From Fragum whitleyi (lineage: Eukaryota; Mollusca; Bivalvia; Cardiida; Cardiidae): 64,000 bases of DNA. Below, piece after piece: positions 11,635-22,640 of this stretch (the stretch's first letter is position 1; each line of letters starts with the position of its first letter). The translations under genes and the position numbers were made by a program. Location of the stretch: assembly GCA_948146395.1 (NCBI GenBank), contig OX411548.1, positions 62,391,020 to 62,455,019 of the forward strand, written 5' to 3'. Below the pieces are notes generated by a model. The model saw only the letters and a list, made by a program, of their open reading frames with translations, did not search any database and was not told the origin of the DNA.

Positions 11635-12132
11635 TGAGCCCGAGGTTATAAAACTTACTCAACTCAGAATTTTTCTCAAATTAAGAATTTAGATAAATGT
11701 ATGAATATAAAAGATGATATGTGACCCATCTTGCGAAAAGGGACCATATGGGTAGTTCGTAAAGTGTCGACCCTAGTCAGACTGCGCGGATTGCGCAGAC
11801 TGTCAAGGGTCGAAACTTTTCGCAATGTGCATATTTTCTGAATCTAGAATGTTCAATATATCTTCCAGTGAAAGAATTTTGGAAATGCGACCTCTGGTTG
11901 ACCAATGCTGGACCCAATCTCTTTTTCAGATATTTAGCTTATAAAATTCTCAGATAGTCCCTTTTCGAGTGACGGGTCACATATGAATAAGTCGTAGTAA
12001 CTTATTAATATCATCTTTTATGTTCATACATGTGCATCCATATAAGTATTACAGAACAGAATTAGGGCTTAAATCTATTGGTTAAATTTCAGAAAATTCT
12101 CAATGAGAAAAGGTTCATAATCTTGGACCCTG
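11635..12132 (+). mobile_element. family D MITE interrupted by family C
   Basis: Outer ends GAGCCCGAGGTTATAAAAC and the degenerate complement near 12110-12132. It has internal TTTCTCAAATT/GAAAATTCTCAATGAG and paired GAATATAAAAGATGAT / ATCATCTTTTATGTTCATAC segments. The interruption at 11719-11982 is a complete family C element. Confidence 0.65.
11719..11982 (+). mobile_element. family C MITE
   Basis: 264 bp with inverted ends ATGTGACCCATCTTGCGAAA and its near-complement ending GACGGGTCACAT. The body includes a CAGACTGCGCGG/GCGCAGACTG foldback and a CTCTGGTTGACCAAT block. Same family as 26104, 32533 and 57872. Confidence 0.8.
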
Positions 12133-12595
12133 ATGTTATCCATACTTTAAGATTATTATTATCAATACTTTTGTTATTATGAATATCAATAACATTTTGA
12201 ATGTCTTGTATGATCTACTTCTACTAGATTCGATGTCTTTTTAAATGGTTTGTCGAAAATCCAGGATGGTTCCATTTTCGCTTAACGGGTAAGATTTGAA
12301 AATATAAGATGAAATTTCTCAAAAAGAAATCAAATTGACTAATCTTTCAAGATACGAGTGATATATTAGTAGACGCAATTTTGAAACGAATTCGTGCCCA
12401 AATGTGTTAAAGCTTACAGAAGATGATTCTCTTTTTCTGTTTTGTGGATAACAAAGAAATACACAATGGTCTGGCTTTAAAAAAAATGAGGATTGATGGA
12501 TATCCGCTATTACCGATCGCCCTATTTTTCGGCCAATGAAAGGTCGCTATTTCGTTTGAAATTCAAAAAATATATCCCATAACCTGACGATCTAT
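12133..12595. other. no gene seen
   Basis: Nothing coding recognised. AT-rich. Confidence 0.4.
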
Positions 12596-12606
12596 TCGAA
12601 TAAGTG

Positions 12607-12869
12607 TCGCAGTTGGTTAGGCATAAGACTTCCAATCTGGAAGTCATGGGTTCGATCCCCGGTGGCGGCAAATATCCTTTCCGACGTTTGTCTCTCACCA
12701 ATGGGTAGATAATCGTAAACCTATGTGAGATAGCAGTCGAAGGCTAGGAAAGGGTGTAATGGTAGTACAGGTGAAAGAAATACCAGGAATCCATTGTTAG
12801 GTGCTCCGGCCGCCGCGATATAACTGCGAAATTGTTGAAAGCGGCGTAAAACCCATTCAAACAAACAAA
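12607..12869 (+). mobile_element. S1 tRNA-derived SINE
   Basis: Head GTTGGTTAGGCATAAGACTT and GGTTCGATCCCCGGTGGCGG, the S1 body with ACCTATGTGAGATAGCAG and AATACCAGGAATCCATTGTT, and a CAAACAAACAAAT tail. Perfect 11-bp target duplications TCGAATAAGTG lie at 12596-12606 and 12870-12880. Confidence 0.9.
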
Positions 12870-12880
12870 TCGAATAAGTG

Positions 12881-13640
12881 CGCTGCCTGACTTTAGCTCA
12901 TAATGGGCGGGGACTACATTCAAAACCAGACAGCGACGTCACAATCCTGTCTGATAAAAAGTCCCGAAAGACCCTTAACTAGTAATCGAGTATTTTTAAT
13001 TAAAAAACGTTTTATGAATGTTCTTTTGAAGTAATGCTTATACACAATTACTCATTAAAAGGAGAAGAAAAAATCTTGAATAATTTGTCTGCGTGTTAAT
13101 CAAGACAAGATTTAGCGGATAAAGCAATGATTCTGATAATAAAATACCAATCTACATGGTATACAGCAGTAAATATACAGCAGTAAGAATGACACAGACG
13201 AATTTTCTCGAACCAAGCCTTTCTGTACTGCACATTTTCACATCGACATAAAAAAAGAAAAGACGACAGGGTTGAAACGATATAAAATCTCACTTCCTTT
13301 TTAAAATGAATACTTTGGATCTCTTGGACGACATTTTAATTCAGGCGGTCTGCAAAGGTCCCAATCTTAACAAAATGCAATCAAATATCCATATGAAAGG
13401 TACATGTATGCAAAATAATTGTAGAAAAGATACAAAATGCCTACCCCAAGGATTCTAGGGATACAGATATTTGCGAAAGAAAGTGGTTCGAACCATATTA
13501 TGCCTGTGATAGCTGATTAATATCGAAAGCCTGTGTCACCAATTTAACTATGACGTATCGGTTGAGAACCAAAACTTGGTAACTAGAGGTTTTCAATGTT
13601 TTCTACTAACGCCTTGTTGCAAACTTAATATCATTGATAA
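12881..13640. other. no supported gene; one 50-codon ORF
   Basis: An open frame at 13306-13458 (+) starts MNTLDLLDDILIQAVCKG. It looks mildly protein-like but has no homologue I recognise and no clear splice acceptor. ORFs of this size are expected by chance here. A TATAAAA word at about 13281 is too close to the ATG to be its TATA box. Confidence 0.3.
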
Positions 13641-13653
13641 TGAATATGTCGTG

Positions 13654-13918
13654 GTTTTGTTTGTTTATATGGGGTTTGGCACCGCTTGCAACAATACTTC
13701 AGTTATATTGTGGCGGCTGGAGCACCTAACAATGAATTCCTGGTATTTCTTACCCCAGTAGTACCATTCCTTTACTAGTCTCTAGCTGCTATCCCACATA
13801 GGTCTACGATTATCGACCCATAGGTGGGAGACAAATAGTCGATATGGATGAGTGCCACCGTCGGGGATCGAACCCGGGACGGTTTGAATAATAGTCCGAC
13901 GAGCTAACACTGCTCGGC
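13654..13918 (-). mobile_element. S1 tRNA-derived SINE
   Basis: Minus-strand S1 with the box-B-like GGTTCGATCCCCGACGG. Part of the head is altered: an extra TTCAAACC segment replaces the usual AATCTAGAGGT. Perfect 13-bp direct repeats TGAATATGTCGTG flank it at 13641-13653 and 13919-13931. Confidence 0.9.
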
Positions 13919-13931
13919 TGAATATGTCGTG

Positions 13932-14438
13932 TAGACAACTGTATTATCCTAAAAATACAAAATCCCTAAAATGAGGAACATTGTCCGCAAAAAACCAACT
14001 ACCGGTAAAAGGAATACAAAATCCACTAGCAGCAATCAGGAGGTTTTGTTCACCGAACGTTTTCAGCTGATTTTGTCTCGCTAAATGACAAAAGAGACAG
14101 AGAGAAAGGATCGGTTCTTTTAATGGTAGTGTTACCAAATAGTCTCTTATAATTCTAAATAAGAATGGTCACATTATATTCTTTTATGCTGTAGTTTTAT
14201 CCATTTGTACATTTGTAAAAATGCATATATATGTGAATGAGACTTTAATAAACTATTAAATCTCTGACAAAATAATTACAGAAACCCGATAGTGATTAAA
14301 TTCTCTCCTCCCACTTTTTGTTTACCTTGATTTGATTGAAGAATGAATGACGCAACAAAAATGACTGACATCATTGATTGACAGGTAACTCATTTAAACT
14401 TGCGTAATTTGATGAAAAAATAAGTCGATCGGTAAAAC
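13932..14438. other. no gene seen
   Basis: Nothing recognised. An open frame on the minus strand (13944-14138) has no family resemblance. Confidence 0.4.
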
Positions 14439-14540
14439 AGTTAAAGTTCATATTCTGACAATTTACGCGTATAACCTTTCGCTCCGCTAACGCTCCGCTT
14501 AGGTTATATCGCGTAAATTGTCAGAAATGAACTATAACTA
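14439..14540. repeat. 102-bp foldback element
   Basis: Arms of about 38 bp (GTTCATATTCTGACAATTTA and CGCGTATAACC, against GGTTATATCGCG and TAAATTGTCAGAAATGAAC) flank a loop with CGCTCCGCTAACGCTCCGCT. The loop itself contains a short direct repeat. Confidence 0.7.
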
Positions 14541-14837
14541 TTACTTAAAATATGTGTATATTTTTATAAATATATGAATACAGAATACAGAATTTTATAT
14601 GTAATCTTGGAACTCCGTTCAACAAATAGGCTATCTGAAAAAGTGATTGAATTCACTAGAGGTCAACCAGAGGTCAGAATACAATTACAAACATCATGAA
14701 ACTGACACTCATTTCATCCATCTTTTCTTTAAATATTTGTTTCAAGTATTTGTTACATGTGAATTCCTCTTAAGATGTGGTCTAGCGTTGACTCCAATAA
14801 TATTTTCGTGGGCCAAGACATGGTCGTCTGGATATTA

Positions 14838-15260
14838 CAGTTAACGTCATCGTAAAATTGACAAAGTGAGTGGTTTTGGAGTGAATTTGGAATGAAAGTG
14901 AATGAGTGCGACGAGTGGGTTTTGAATGAAATTAAAGGGAAGTTATCAAACGTCTCCAGTTTTGTTTAGGATGTACAAAATTATCGATATTTATTTCACC
15001 CCTTTAAATAAATATGCATATAAATTCTATGAATGGCGTTATCGTTCTCCAAGAACCTATCAGTCGCTTATTATTTCAATTTTATCAGTGAAATCCCATT
15101 TTGTTCTAGCTATATTTATTTCGAATGAAGTTATTGTTCTTATATCTTAAGTATTTTTTTATAGCTTTTTTGAATGGTTGAGTGAGTCTTTGAAATGAAT
15201 GAATGGAGCGATTTCGAATGGTCTTGATAAAGATGAATGTCAATTTCACGATTTAACTTT
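14838..15260 (-). mobile_element. family A MITE, reverse orientation
   Basis: Starts CAGTTAACGTCATCGTAAAA after TA at 14836-14837 and carries the minus-oriented GGAATGAATGAATGGAGCG block near 15192. It ends in a decayed terminus about 200 bp before the EF-hand exon. Confidence 0.75.
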
Positions 15261-15460
15261 CAAAATGACTGGAAGTTGTTTGAGACCGACAAGACTGCAC
15301 TTTGCTGCATCCAAATATTAGCCATTCAAAAACATTGTGCTGATTGAAATATTTGAGTATATGAACCTTAATTTTAGTAAACATGTTCCATGTTCAATGA
15401 ATAAAAATAAAATTGGATATAAGATGGAGTTTCTTAATAGTACCTTGTTTATCGTTTCAG

Positions 15461-15745
15461 TCCGTGTGTAACATGTCACCTGACTCTGTGATAAACCAAT
15501 TAGAAGAGGAGCTGGTACGTCAAGCCAACCTCCTGGGAATCGATGACTCCGCCCCCTTTTCTAACGAGAGACTCTCTAGTTCAGGAGGTCACGAAAGTCC
15601 CGACAAGGCAGCAGAAATAGCGGACAAAATTTTTCAGCTTCTTGATCAAAATGGAGATGGCCTTATTTCTTTGGAAGAGTTTATCGAGGGAGCTTTAAAA
15701 ATTCCAGTCGTGATAAACCTGCTCGAACGACATCCGGACGATTAG
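15461..15745 (+). CDS. neuronal-calcium-sensor-type EF-hand protein, last exon
   Basis: This is a 3'-terminal coding exon of 94 codons plus TAG, entered at phase 0 after a good acceptor (CTTGTTTATCGTTTCAG at 15444-15460). It starts SVCNMSPDSVINQLEEELV and ends ERHPDD. It holds one complete EF-hand: helix AEIADKIFQLL, loop DQNGDGLISLEE with D, N, D, S and E at the calcium-coordinating positions, then helix FIEGALKIPVVINLL. The FIEGA plus IPxVxxLLxxxP ending matches EF-hand 4 of the neuronal calcium sensor / GCAP / KChIP group, which act as calcium switches on membrane enzymes and channels. Between the start of the exon and EF4 lie about 30 residues more than usual for this group. No myristoylation motif or EF1-3 exon was found upstream, so the rest is assumed to lie left of the window. 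No AATAAA was seen before the transposon at 15910. Confidence 0.85.
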   Translation, partial: SVCNMSPDSVINQLEEELVRQANLLGIDDSAPFSNERLSSSGGHESPDKAAEIADKIFQLLDQNGDGLISLEEFIEGALKIPVVINLLERHPDD

Positions 15746-15909
15746 ATAGCTCTTGTTTCTGCTTATATTTTCGTCACAATGAATGTATACCGTGTTTCTG
15801 AGATTATTCGCGCTTTGAGCGAGATTAATATTACATGCAAAGGTCATGCGTAAAGACGTCGGCACACCAGCCTGCGTTCAATATGTGAAAATGTTTGCAA
15901 ACTTATATA

Positions 15910-17212
15910 CAGTGGTCTCTCGTTACCTCGAGAGGGCGTAACCTCGAATTCATGCGAATGCTCGAGCTCGTCGTCAAGGCCCGACGCGTCTTACTCTATT
16001 TTCCTGTTGGTTATTACTGCACTTACTCGAACGCGCGATTGCACGATCGCTCGAGCAGCAATCTCAGTCCCGTGGTCAAATTTTACTGCTTTCCCTCCAG
16101 CAAAGGGGTTTGCACCTTTCTCACATCTAGTGTTTTGCATCAAAATTAACTTACAGTGCGTTTTTTTTTATTTCGTCCCAACGTAAAGAATATCTTTTTG
16201 ATCTTTTCACGGGTTTGACGAGTAAGAACAATTGTTTTCACACCTTTTTGTATGGCACACTTATTCATTTTTAGGTTGTAAATGACGGAATTAAATGGCC
16301 AGAAAACAACTCTTAGACTTTGAAACAATCATAACACAAATGAGCATTTTTGTCGCTCATAAACATTTTAAAAATCATGGAAATTATCCTCGTGAGTAAC
16401 TCTGTAAATTATTCATCTTAATACAGAAAGATATTGACGATTGCCAATCGAAACGAAATGACTACATTTTTCAGCTGTTTCGGTCGCTGATCTTTAATGT
16501 CCGGCACAAAAACGTGGTAAAAAATGCATTGATTTGAATCCCATTTCGACTTAACTTTTGTTATCTGCTGAAAAAAATTTTTTTGGTAAATTCCAGTGAA
16601 AAATAATAAAAAGTTTGTAAATTTCTTGCCATTTAAGGCAACATCTGTACAATTTAATAATTTGAGGTACCGAGGAAGAGATTTCTAAAGTCAGCATTTT
16701 GAGAAAAGAAAGAATTGGTTGCAACATCGCCTATCTTCTCTTTTATAAACCGTCTAAATCTATGTCATTTATCAACGATGGTTACGAAAATATTTAAGGA
16801 AGAAAGAATATGCTTGTTTAAGTGCCTCTCATTAAAATTACGAAATCTTACCTTTTTTTTCATTTCAATGACCTGTGTACATTGATCTGACACCACTAAC
16901 ATTGACACCGATGCCTTCATCGTCTTTGTGGATTTTTCCTTTTTCAACGCTGACGATTTGGCCAAAACAAATCGCCCGATTTTTAAGGGTTTTTCCCTAA
17001 AATCAGAGTTTGTTATTTGATAAAACTATTCATTTAGGAGTATTTTACATAGGTACTGCATATTTTGAATGCAAAATATGCAAAGGCAAGTTAATACTCA
17101 GTGAAACGTCTTCAAAGAGGACGATTTGGCTAACTGGCATTAACTCGAATCATGCGATAACTCGAGAAAATTGGTCCTTCCCGTGTGTGGTCGAGCTATC
17201 ACGAGACCACTG
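15910..17212. mobile_element. pogo/Tigger-like DNA transposon remnant
   Basis: Terminal inverted repeats CAGTGGTCTCTCGTTACCTC (left) and, read from the right end, CAGTGGTCTCGTGATAGCTC. TA duplications lie at 15908-15909 and 17213-17214. CTCGA-rich subterminal blocks (CTCGAATTCATGCGA / CTCGAATCATGCGATAACTC) are typical of Tigger elements. At 1.3 kb it is shorter than an autonomous copy. The minus-strand frame 16765-16965 is rich in K and S, but I see no DDE motif. It lies 164 bp after the EF-hand stop codon, possibly inside the 3' UTR. Confidence 0.8.
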
Positions 17213-17214
17213 TA

Positions 17215-18213
17215 AATGATATCTAGCTTTGCACGTGAGCGCACGTGCAAAGCGGGGTATCATTTGTAAAACGTTTCGCTAACGTTTTCATCCTTAACGC
17301 AGGGTACAAATAGCGTTCTGATCAACGATCTTAAGACGTTTCATTTGTTCAGTTTTTAAACGTTCTATATCTCTAGCATGTATTACCTATATCTATAGTT
17401 CAACCGCGGTATACGAAAACGCGGGAAATTGTGAAATAGCCAAAAGTAGGGGATGGACTTAACTGAAATTTATCAAGCGAGATAACGGTACTTAATTACA
17501 AATGTAATCACGTATAAACAGATCGAGTAAAGAAACCCATCAAGAAAAACACTTTTCTCTCCCAATAGATATTAAATGCTTTTTGACGTTTCAATTTTAG
17601 TTTCTTCATGATGAAGTCGATTTCGAAAGCATGTTACTTTTACGCTATGACACATGAAGTTTACAGATGTAATTCAAAGGATGTTTAGAATACCAGTAGT
17701 TTTGTGTTTCTGTGATCCTTCAGTATAGTTTATAAACCGTGGCAGCAAAAAATTTGGTCGTCCCAATCTACAATAAACATTCAGATAGCATGGTTTACCT
17801 ATAGTGATTGTTTAACGCTCCAGAAACGTAAGGCCATTACAAAAATTAAGATACCCTAGGTTACGTGAAACGTTCGGCCATATGTCACTAACGCCCGATC
17901 AATATATTTTTAGCGTCTTGAGCGAGCGTGTGCAACGTGCAAGAGACGCAAGAAAAACGAAGAAATATCGTGTTGCGGGAATGCTATTTATCGTTCCAAA
18001 ACGGTACAAATGTTGAACAAATTTAGCGTTTTTATTATTAAACAAGACGAAAATATCTGCTGCTCCTTTCGAAAAATGCGACTAGTTTCAACCAAACAAC
18101 GGAAGAGTAACGATTGGCGGTCGATGTGTTAAACCATGCTATACGATGCCAATAAATTTTGAGCACTGCACGATCGTTTTTCGGCGTTCATATCAATTAA
18201 CACTGAAGAACGT
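17215..18213. other. no gene; MITE remnants
   Basis: 17221-17310 is a one-armed family B remnant (GCACGTGCAAAGCGGGGTAT then CCTTAACGCAGGGTA). The blocks GATAGCATGGTTTACC near 17787 and GTTAAACCATGCTATA near 18130 form a possible inverted-repeat pair around about 360 bp. Nothing coding. Confidence 0.4.
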
Positions 18214-18303
18214 TGGCCTGCGTTTAGGATGACAAAACAGTGCAAACAGTTTGCAAATTATACCCGCTTTGCACATGCCTTTGTCATCCTGATCGCAAGG
18301 CTG
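18214..18303 (+). mobile_element. family B hairpin MITE, internally deleted
   Basis: Left arm GCCTGCGTTTAGGATGACAA and right arm TTTGTCATCCTGATCGCAAG are present. About 45 bp around the centre and one inner arm are missing. Confidence 0.6.
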
Positions 18304-18505
18304 GTTACAATAAAAACCTTTGTGAATGTTCAAAAAATATTTTTCGGACATGTGTCCTCCAACGTTTCCTGGCGATTACTGACACTTTGTAAAGATCACA
18401 CAGCGCTAATTTTGTGGTATACCTTGGTTTATTTGACCCGACTTTGACCTCTGTGGAAAAAGTGCTTAAATAATAATTGCCGACAAATTTTATCAATTAA
18501 AAATA

Positions 18506-18853
18506 CAGTCGATATTGCCCGAGTGACCACGTCTATTCAGCGACCGATTTTATTAAGCGACCACCATAAACAGTCCCTTCGACGTACGCAGAATCTTTGA
18601 AAAAGAGGACATTCTTTACGAAATATTGGTTATTATTGTATCTTATGTTGTTGGAGCCCATTAGAATCGTCTGAATAAGACGATTCTAATGGGTTCAAAC
18701 ATCATAAGATTTAGTACGACTTGACCGACAAGCTATAAATGCAATCAAAGGAAACTGTCACTTTTATAATGATATTTTGTATTAAGCGACCATTCCCATA
18801 AACGACCGCTTTTTGGTGGTCCCCTTATTGGTCGCTGAACACAAGTTTTACTG
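18506..18853. mobile_element. Tigger-like MITE with an embedded hairpin
   Basis: Ends CAGTCGATATTGCCCGAGTG and, from the right, CAGTAAAACTTGTGTTCAGC, each inside TA. Both ends carry TCAGCGACC and AAGCGACCA blocks in inverted order. The middle (about 18655-18700) is a hairpin with arms CCCATTAGAATCGTCT, also found at 54841, 57443 and 58959. Confidence 0.65.
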
Positions 18854-19508
18854 TATACTCATTGCTTTCAATACTGTTTGTTATTCATTCCCATGAAAGC
18901 ACGTGCAAAGTCGAGTACGAATGATCAGACCTTTATTCATCTAAATAGCAGGGGTTAGATTCGGGTTATTATATTCGCGCTATAGTGCAACGACCATTAG
19001 GGATTGCCAGCATTTGTTCAAATGCTGAAGAACACTGACCAGAACGCTTTGGTCTGACTGCGGGTTTATACAGTGTCACATGATCTGGTTTCATTTTTTG
19101 AAATCATCAAGCATTTAATCTATCCCTTGTTCAGTATGATTCTTATCATACATTGAATAATATTGAACTAGCCTGATTTTTTTCTATTTTTTTATATATC
19201 GCCAAGAAATCTCTGGCCTATTTTCTGTGACTAGTCAAAAATGCCAAGATTTTTCGTGAATTGAGAAGCGTATGAATACTTTTCTATGGCTAAAATTACA
19301 AACTACCTTTTCCCCCACACTTTGCACAGTTCAGTCAGAAACATTTCAACTCAAAATAGGGGATGAGCTTTGCTTACATTTTTCAAATGTATGTAGGGGG
19401 TATCCCCCCTTTCTGGCTCATGACCACCGTTCCCGTCTCTTTGGGCATGATTTGTGTGTATCAGTAACGTAGCGCCAACTTATTTCTGGCCCGCTTTCGG
19501 GTCGGGCG
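18854..19508. other. no gene seen
   Basis: A fragment GCACGTGCAAAGTCGAGTAC at about 18900 is a family B shard. Otherwise unrecognised. Confidence 0.4.
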
Positions 19509-19583
19509 TAGACTGGTCTCACTGTCGAATATCAGAATAGCCTATTCTAGGCTATTCTGATAGTCGATATGTAGACCAATCTA
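19509..19583. repeat. 75-bp near-perfect hairpin
   Basis: Arms TAGACTGGTCTCACTGTCGA and ATATCAGAATAGCC pair with GGCTATTCTGATAGTCGATA and TGTAGACCAATCTA around TATTCTA. The sequence then runs into a second pair, GCGGGCAAAAGTGCCCGC, at about 19622. Confidence 0.65.
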
Positions 19584-19668
19584 GAGCTGGTAGCCCGCTT
19601 TCTGAGAGATACTTTGATAATGCGGGCAAAAGTGCCCGCCCAGGGGCAGAACAAAGTTGGCCCATAGT

Positions 19669-19935
19669 GCCGCTGTCATAGCACATTTGGTAGCGCGTCG
19701 GACTGTCAATTTAGAGGTCCCGGGTTCGATCCCCGACGGCGGAACTCATTCTTTCCGAGTATTTGTCTCTCACAAATGGGTTGATAATCGTAGACCTATG
19801 TGAGACAGCAGCTGGAGGCTAGGAAAGGATGTGATGGTGGTACTGTTGAGAGAAATACTAGGGATCCATTTTTAGGTGCTCTAGCCGCCGTGAATTAACT
19901 GAGAAAATGTTGAAAGCGGCCATTCAATCAATTAA
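19669..19935 (+). mobile_element. S1 tRNA-derived SINE
   Basis: Head GCACATTTGGTAGCGCGTCG, box-B-like GGTTCGATCCCCGACGGCGG, then the full S1 body. The tail is short, CATTCAATCAATTAA. The head is one of the best preserved in the window. Confidence 0.85.
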
Positions 19936-20388
19936 CCATTTGACATATTGCAAAATTTTGTTTTCCGTGGTAGGCACAGTGTCAAAGGGAAATAATTTTA
20001 TTCACGCCTGAGTGTAAAATACAATAGTTGCCTCCCTTAACATTGCGAAAGTTACAAAGAATGTGTGTAATTCAAGTACTTTAATATAATGCAAGCTACA
20101 TTTTCTTTTGACAAAATGTTTTCTCACTTATTTATTTGAAAGATGAAAAGACATTTTGTTTGTTTCAGAAGCAGATTCATTAAATAATGTGATTATATGA
20201 TTTTATTCCCAAATGAATTGAAAAAAAAAAAACGAACAACAAACTACTTCATATATTAAAATTTATTTTCTTGAAGCAAAAGTACGAATGTGGATTTCTC
20301 CATAATGAGACCGGTTTTACAAAATAGCTGCCTACTCAAAATTGAATAGAGGAAACATTTTTTTTTCAGAAAACAGTCAGGGCCCGAG

Positions 20389-20488
20389 TTTATAAAACTT
20401 TTCTCATTCCCAATTCAAAATTTTCTCAAACTTTCAAAATTTGAGAAAATTCTCAGTTGAGCCTGAGAAAAGTTTTATAACCCCGGAC
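20389..20488. mobile_element. family D MITE, short copy
   Basis: 100-bp foldback. The ends GGGCCCGAGTTTATAAAACT and, from the right, GGTCCGGGGTTATAAAACTT pair along most of their length. The centre is TTTCTCAAA/TTTGAGAAA. Confidence 0.75.
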
Positions 20489-21125
20489 CAAGAATACTTA
20501 TATACGAATCTTGATGGACACCGCTGGCATAAAATAGTTAAGTAAACTCCCGTGTTAAGGTGCGTTTAAGATGCAAAAATCTTTGTGGGGATTTTGAATT
20601 GTTACCTCGCTTGTGCGAAGCACAAAGTTGGCAAATATTTCTCAAACATTCGCTAACGCTTTTAACTTCTGATTCCAGGGTTGTTGTTAGGCTTACTCCA
20701 AGATTAAATTAACTTTTTGTTATGCAATCGGGTCAATTCGTTACTTTTACCATGTGGAAATTAGGAACCATGTGACAACAAGAAATTTCGAAAAAGTACT
20801 TACAGGCTGACAAAAGATTTAATAACAATGATTTAAGAAGAAACCCAAAATAAACATAAAATCTATAGTCTGCGATTTACTTGTTCGTTCAAAAAATGTT
20901 CATTTATGCTTTTACTAGAACGTATGCTTTGAAAGAATTGTTTTCGTATGTTATTTTTTGTATTTCATATATCGGTATTTTAAAGAACTTTAACCTACAG
21001 TTTATCACATTTAAATTGCGATTATTAATAATGTATGTAATTTCTAACGATTCTTTTCATTTGAAAGATTTCGAAAATATACATGTCATAATAACCATGC
21101 TGTTTCTTATCTCATTCTATCCCCC
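20489..21125. other. no gene; possible family B remnant
   Basis: 20550-20690 has a GTGCGTTTAAGATG start, a GTGCGAAGCACAAAG centre and a TTCTGATTCCAGGGTTG end, reading as a strongly decayed family B copy. The frame at 20881-21138 has no recognisable domain. Confidence 0.35.
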
Positions 21126-21420
21126 ACTTAGGAAGTAGAGGGGGTATATTGTTTTCACCACGTCAATCTGTCCATCCATTCGTCCATCTGTCCGTCCGTC
21201 CATTTGTAAACCTTTTCGTTTCCGGAGTCTAACTCTTGTACACTTGTTGTCCATGACTCAGAGATATGCTCTGTCTTTTTAATCATGGAGATCGAAGATC
21301 AAGGTCACAATTGAACTTTGTATGAAAAGGGGTTACGGAATTGGGACAAAGCGCCGATGGGGATATCATTTTCCCAAACATGGTGCAAAATTAGTTGATC
21401 GATGACTCCGCCTCTTGGCC
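21126..21420 (+). repeat. dispersed repeat with GTCC-rich tract
   Basis: CACTTAGGAAGTAGAGGGGG followed by a TCTGTCCATCC...GTCCGTCCGTCC tract and CAAGGTCACAATTGAACTT. This reads as dispersed repeat rather than gene, judged by style. It is followed by a 14-bp poly(C) at about 21469-21482. Confidence 0.4.
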
Positions 21421-22239
21421 TCCGAAGTAAAAATACGCTTGGGATATAGAATCTGAAATAGGATGGACCCCCCCCCCCCCCATCCCCAAAGAAAAGAGAG
21501 AGAGAGGGTAGATGTTGGACAAGAAACAAAACTCGACAAAGCCTCGTTTTTGGTGAACGAACGTCGTTCACCAGTGTTTTACTATGTCAGGAAAATCCTG
21601 TTGGATGTTAATACATTCGAAATAAAGTAGTGCCTCTTAAGATTCAATTTAGTATCTTTCAAGATTTTTCTCCGCAAAATCACTGTTTATTTCGTTAATG
21701 CCGTGATACTAGTATTTTTCATCAAGTGAAGATAATGAAAATTCGCCTTGAAAAACACAGAATGATCTTGCAATGTTTACCAAGGGAATTTTTGATCGGC
21801 GTAAACTTGTCGAAAGTTTAGAGCAAAAACAAAGTTTGTGTCTAAACACCGTAGAGACAGAAACTATGTTTTTGACCCAAGACTTCGCTGGTGCAACTTG
21901 TAGTTATTAGCCGGATATATGTGTTTATTTAGGTCGTGTCCTCTTGCACTTACATTCGGCAATACTCGGGCGATCTCCGACGTCTCCGATTTAAATGTAG
22001 GTTACAGAATCGGCCGAGTTGAGACGGATGACACATCAAGACACCTTGTGTCATTAGAAACGGTAACGCGGTTTTACATAACTTTTCAACACGCGACAGT
22101 CAGTCTCGAGATGGGTTTTAAGACTTATTCGACACGTGTTTTACATGTACAACCTTTCTCAGTTGTACCTTTTATTTGAATAGGGATGAACGCCGCTATT
22201 AACATTTTTTGCTGTAAATTTGCGGTGGCTGGTGTAGGG
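21421..22239. other. no supported gene
   Basis: Contains an 86-codon plus-strand frame (21919-22179) with somewhat higher CpG than its surroundings. It has no recognisable domain, no convincing splice signals and no signal peptide. Confidence 0.35.
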
Positions 22240-22640
22240 CTGTATGGATACACTCAAATATTCGGTGAACCGAATATCTAATTCCCAGCGAAAACGTATT
22301 AGTCTAGTGATCCAATCTCAAATTTTGAGATCAGGGAGGCCCAGTTTGTAATGGATGCAGACAATGATATCTTGCTTGCCCAATATCTGAGGAACATTAC
22401 TAGGCTTGTCTGCAGATTCACAATCCCTTTTATAGGTCAGTACAGAGGTCAAAGGTCATGGAGTGCAAAACAGTAAAAAATCGTACTAATGCACTAATTT
22501 TTATTATATGATCAAAATAAATCCAGGTGTCTAGTATTATTAAACTGAACATATGCAAATAGTATTCACACGATTATATACTTGCAAAATAGCTGCAAAT
22601 TAGTCAAAAATAAAAGATCAAAGTACTAAAAGTACTTCAG
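22240..22640 (+). repeat. dispersed repeat M, copy 1
   Basis: Matches the complement of 26645-27060 in the same block order: a GTATTAGTCTAGTxA block, GGGAGGCCC, CTGCAGxxxC, GAGGTCAAAGGTCAT and GATCAAAGTACTxxAAGTAC. AGGTCA-A-AGGTCA at 22446-22458 is a perfect DR1 hexamer repeat. Confidence 0.6.

Noticed and set aside
11635..12132. LTR retrotransposon suggested by paired similar blocks
   Set aside because: The blocks are inverted, not direct, and are the two arms of a family D MITE interrupted by family C.
13306..13458. 50-codon ORF MNTLDLLDDILIQ... as first exon of the EF-hand gene
   Set aside because: It does not resemble the N-terminus of calcium-sensor proteins and has no convincing splice sites.
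16765..16965. Transposase ORF inside the pogo/Tigger-like element
   Set aside because: Only 66 codons, with no helix-turn-helix or DDE signature visible.
21919..22179. 86-codon ORF in a slightly CpG-richer patch
   Set aside because: No domain, signal peptide or splice signals. Kept only as unannotated sequence.
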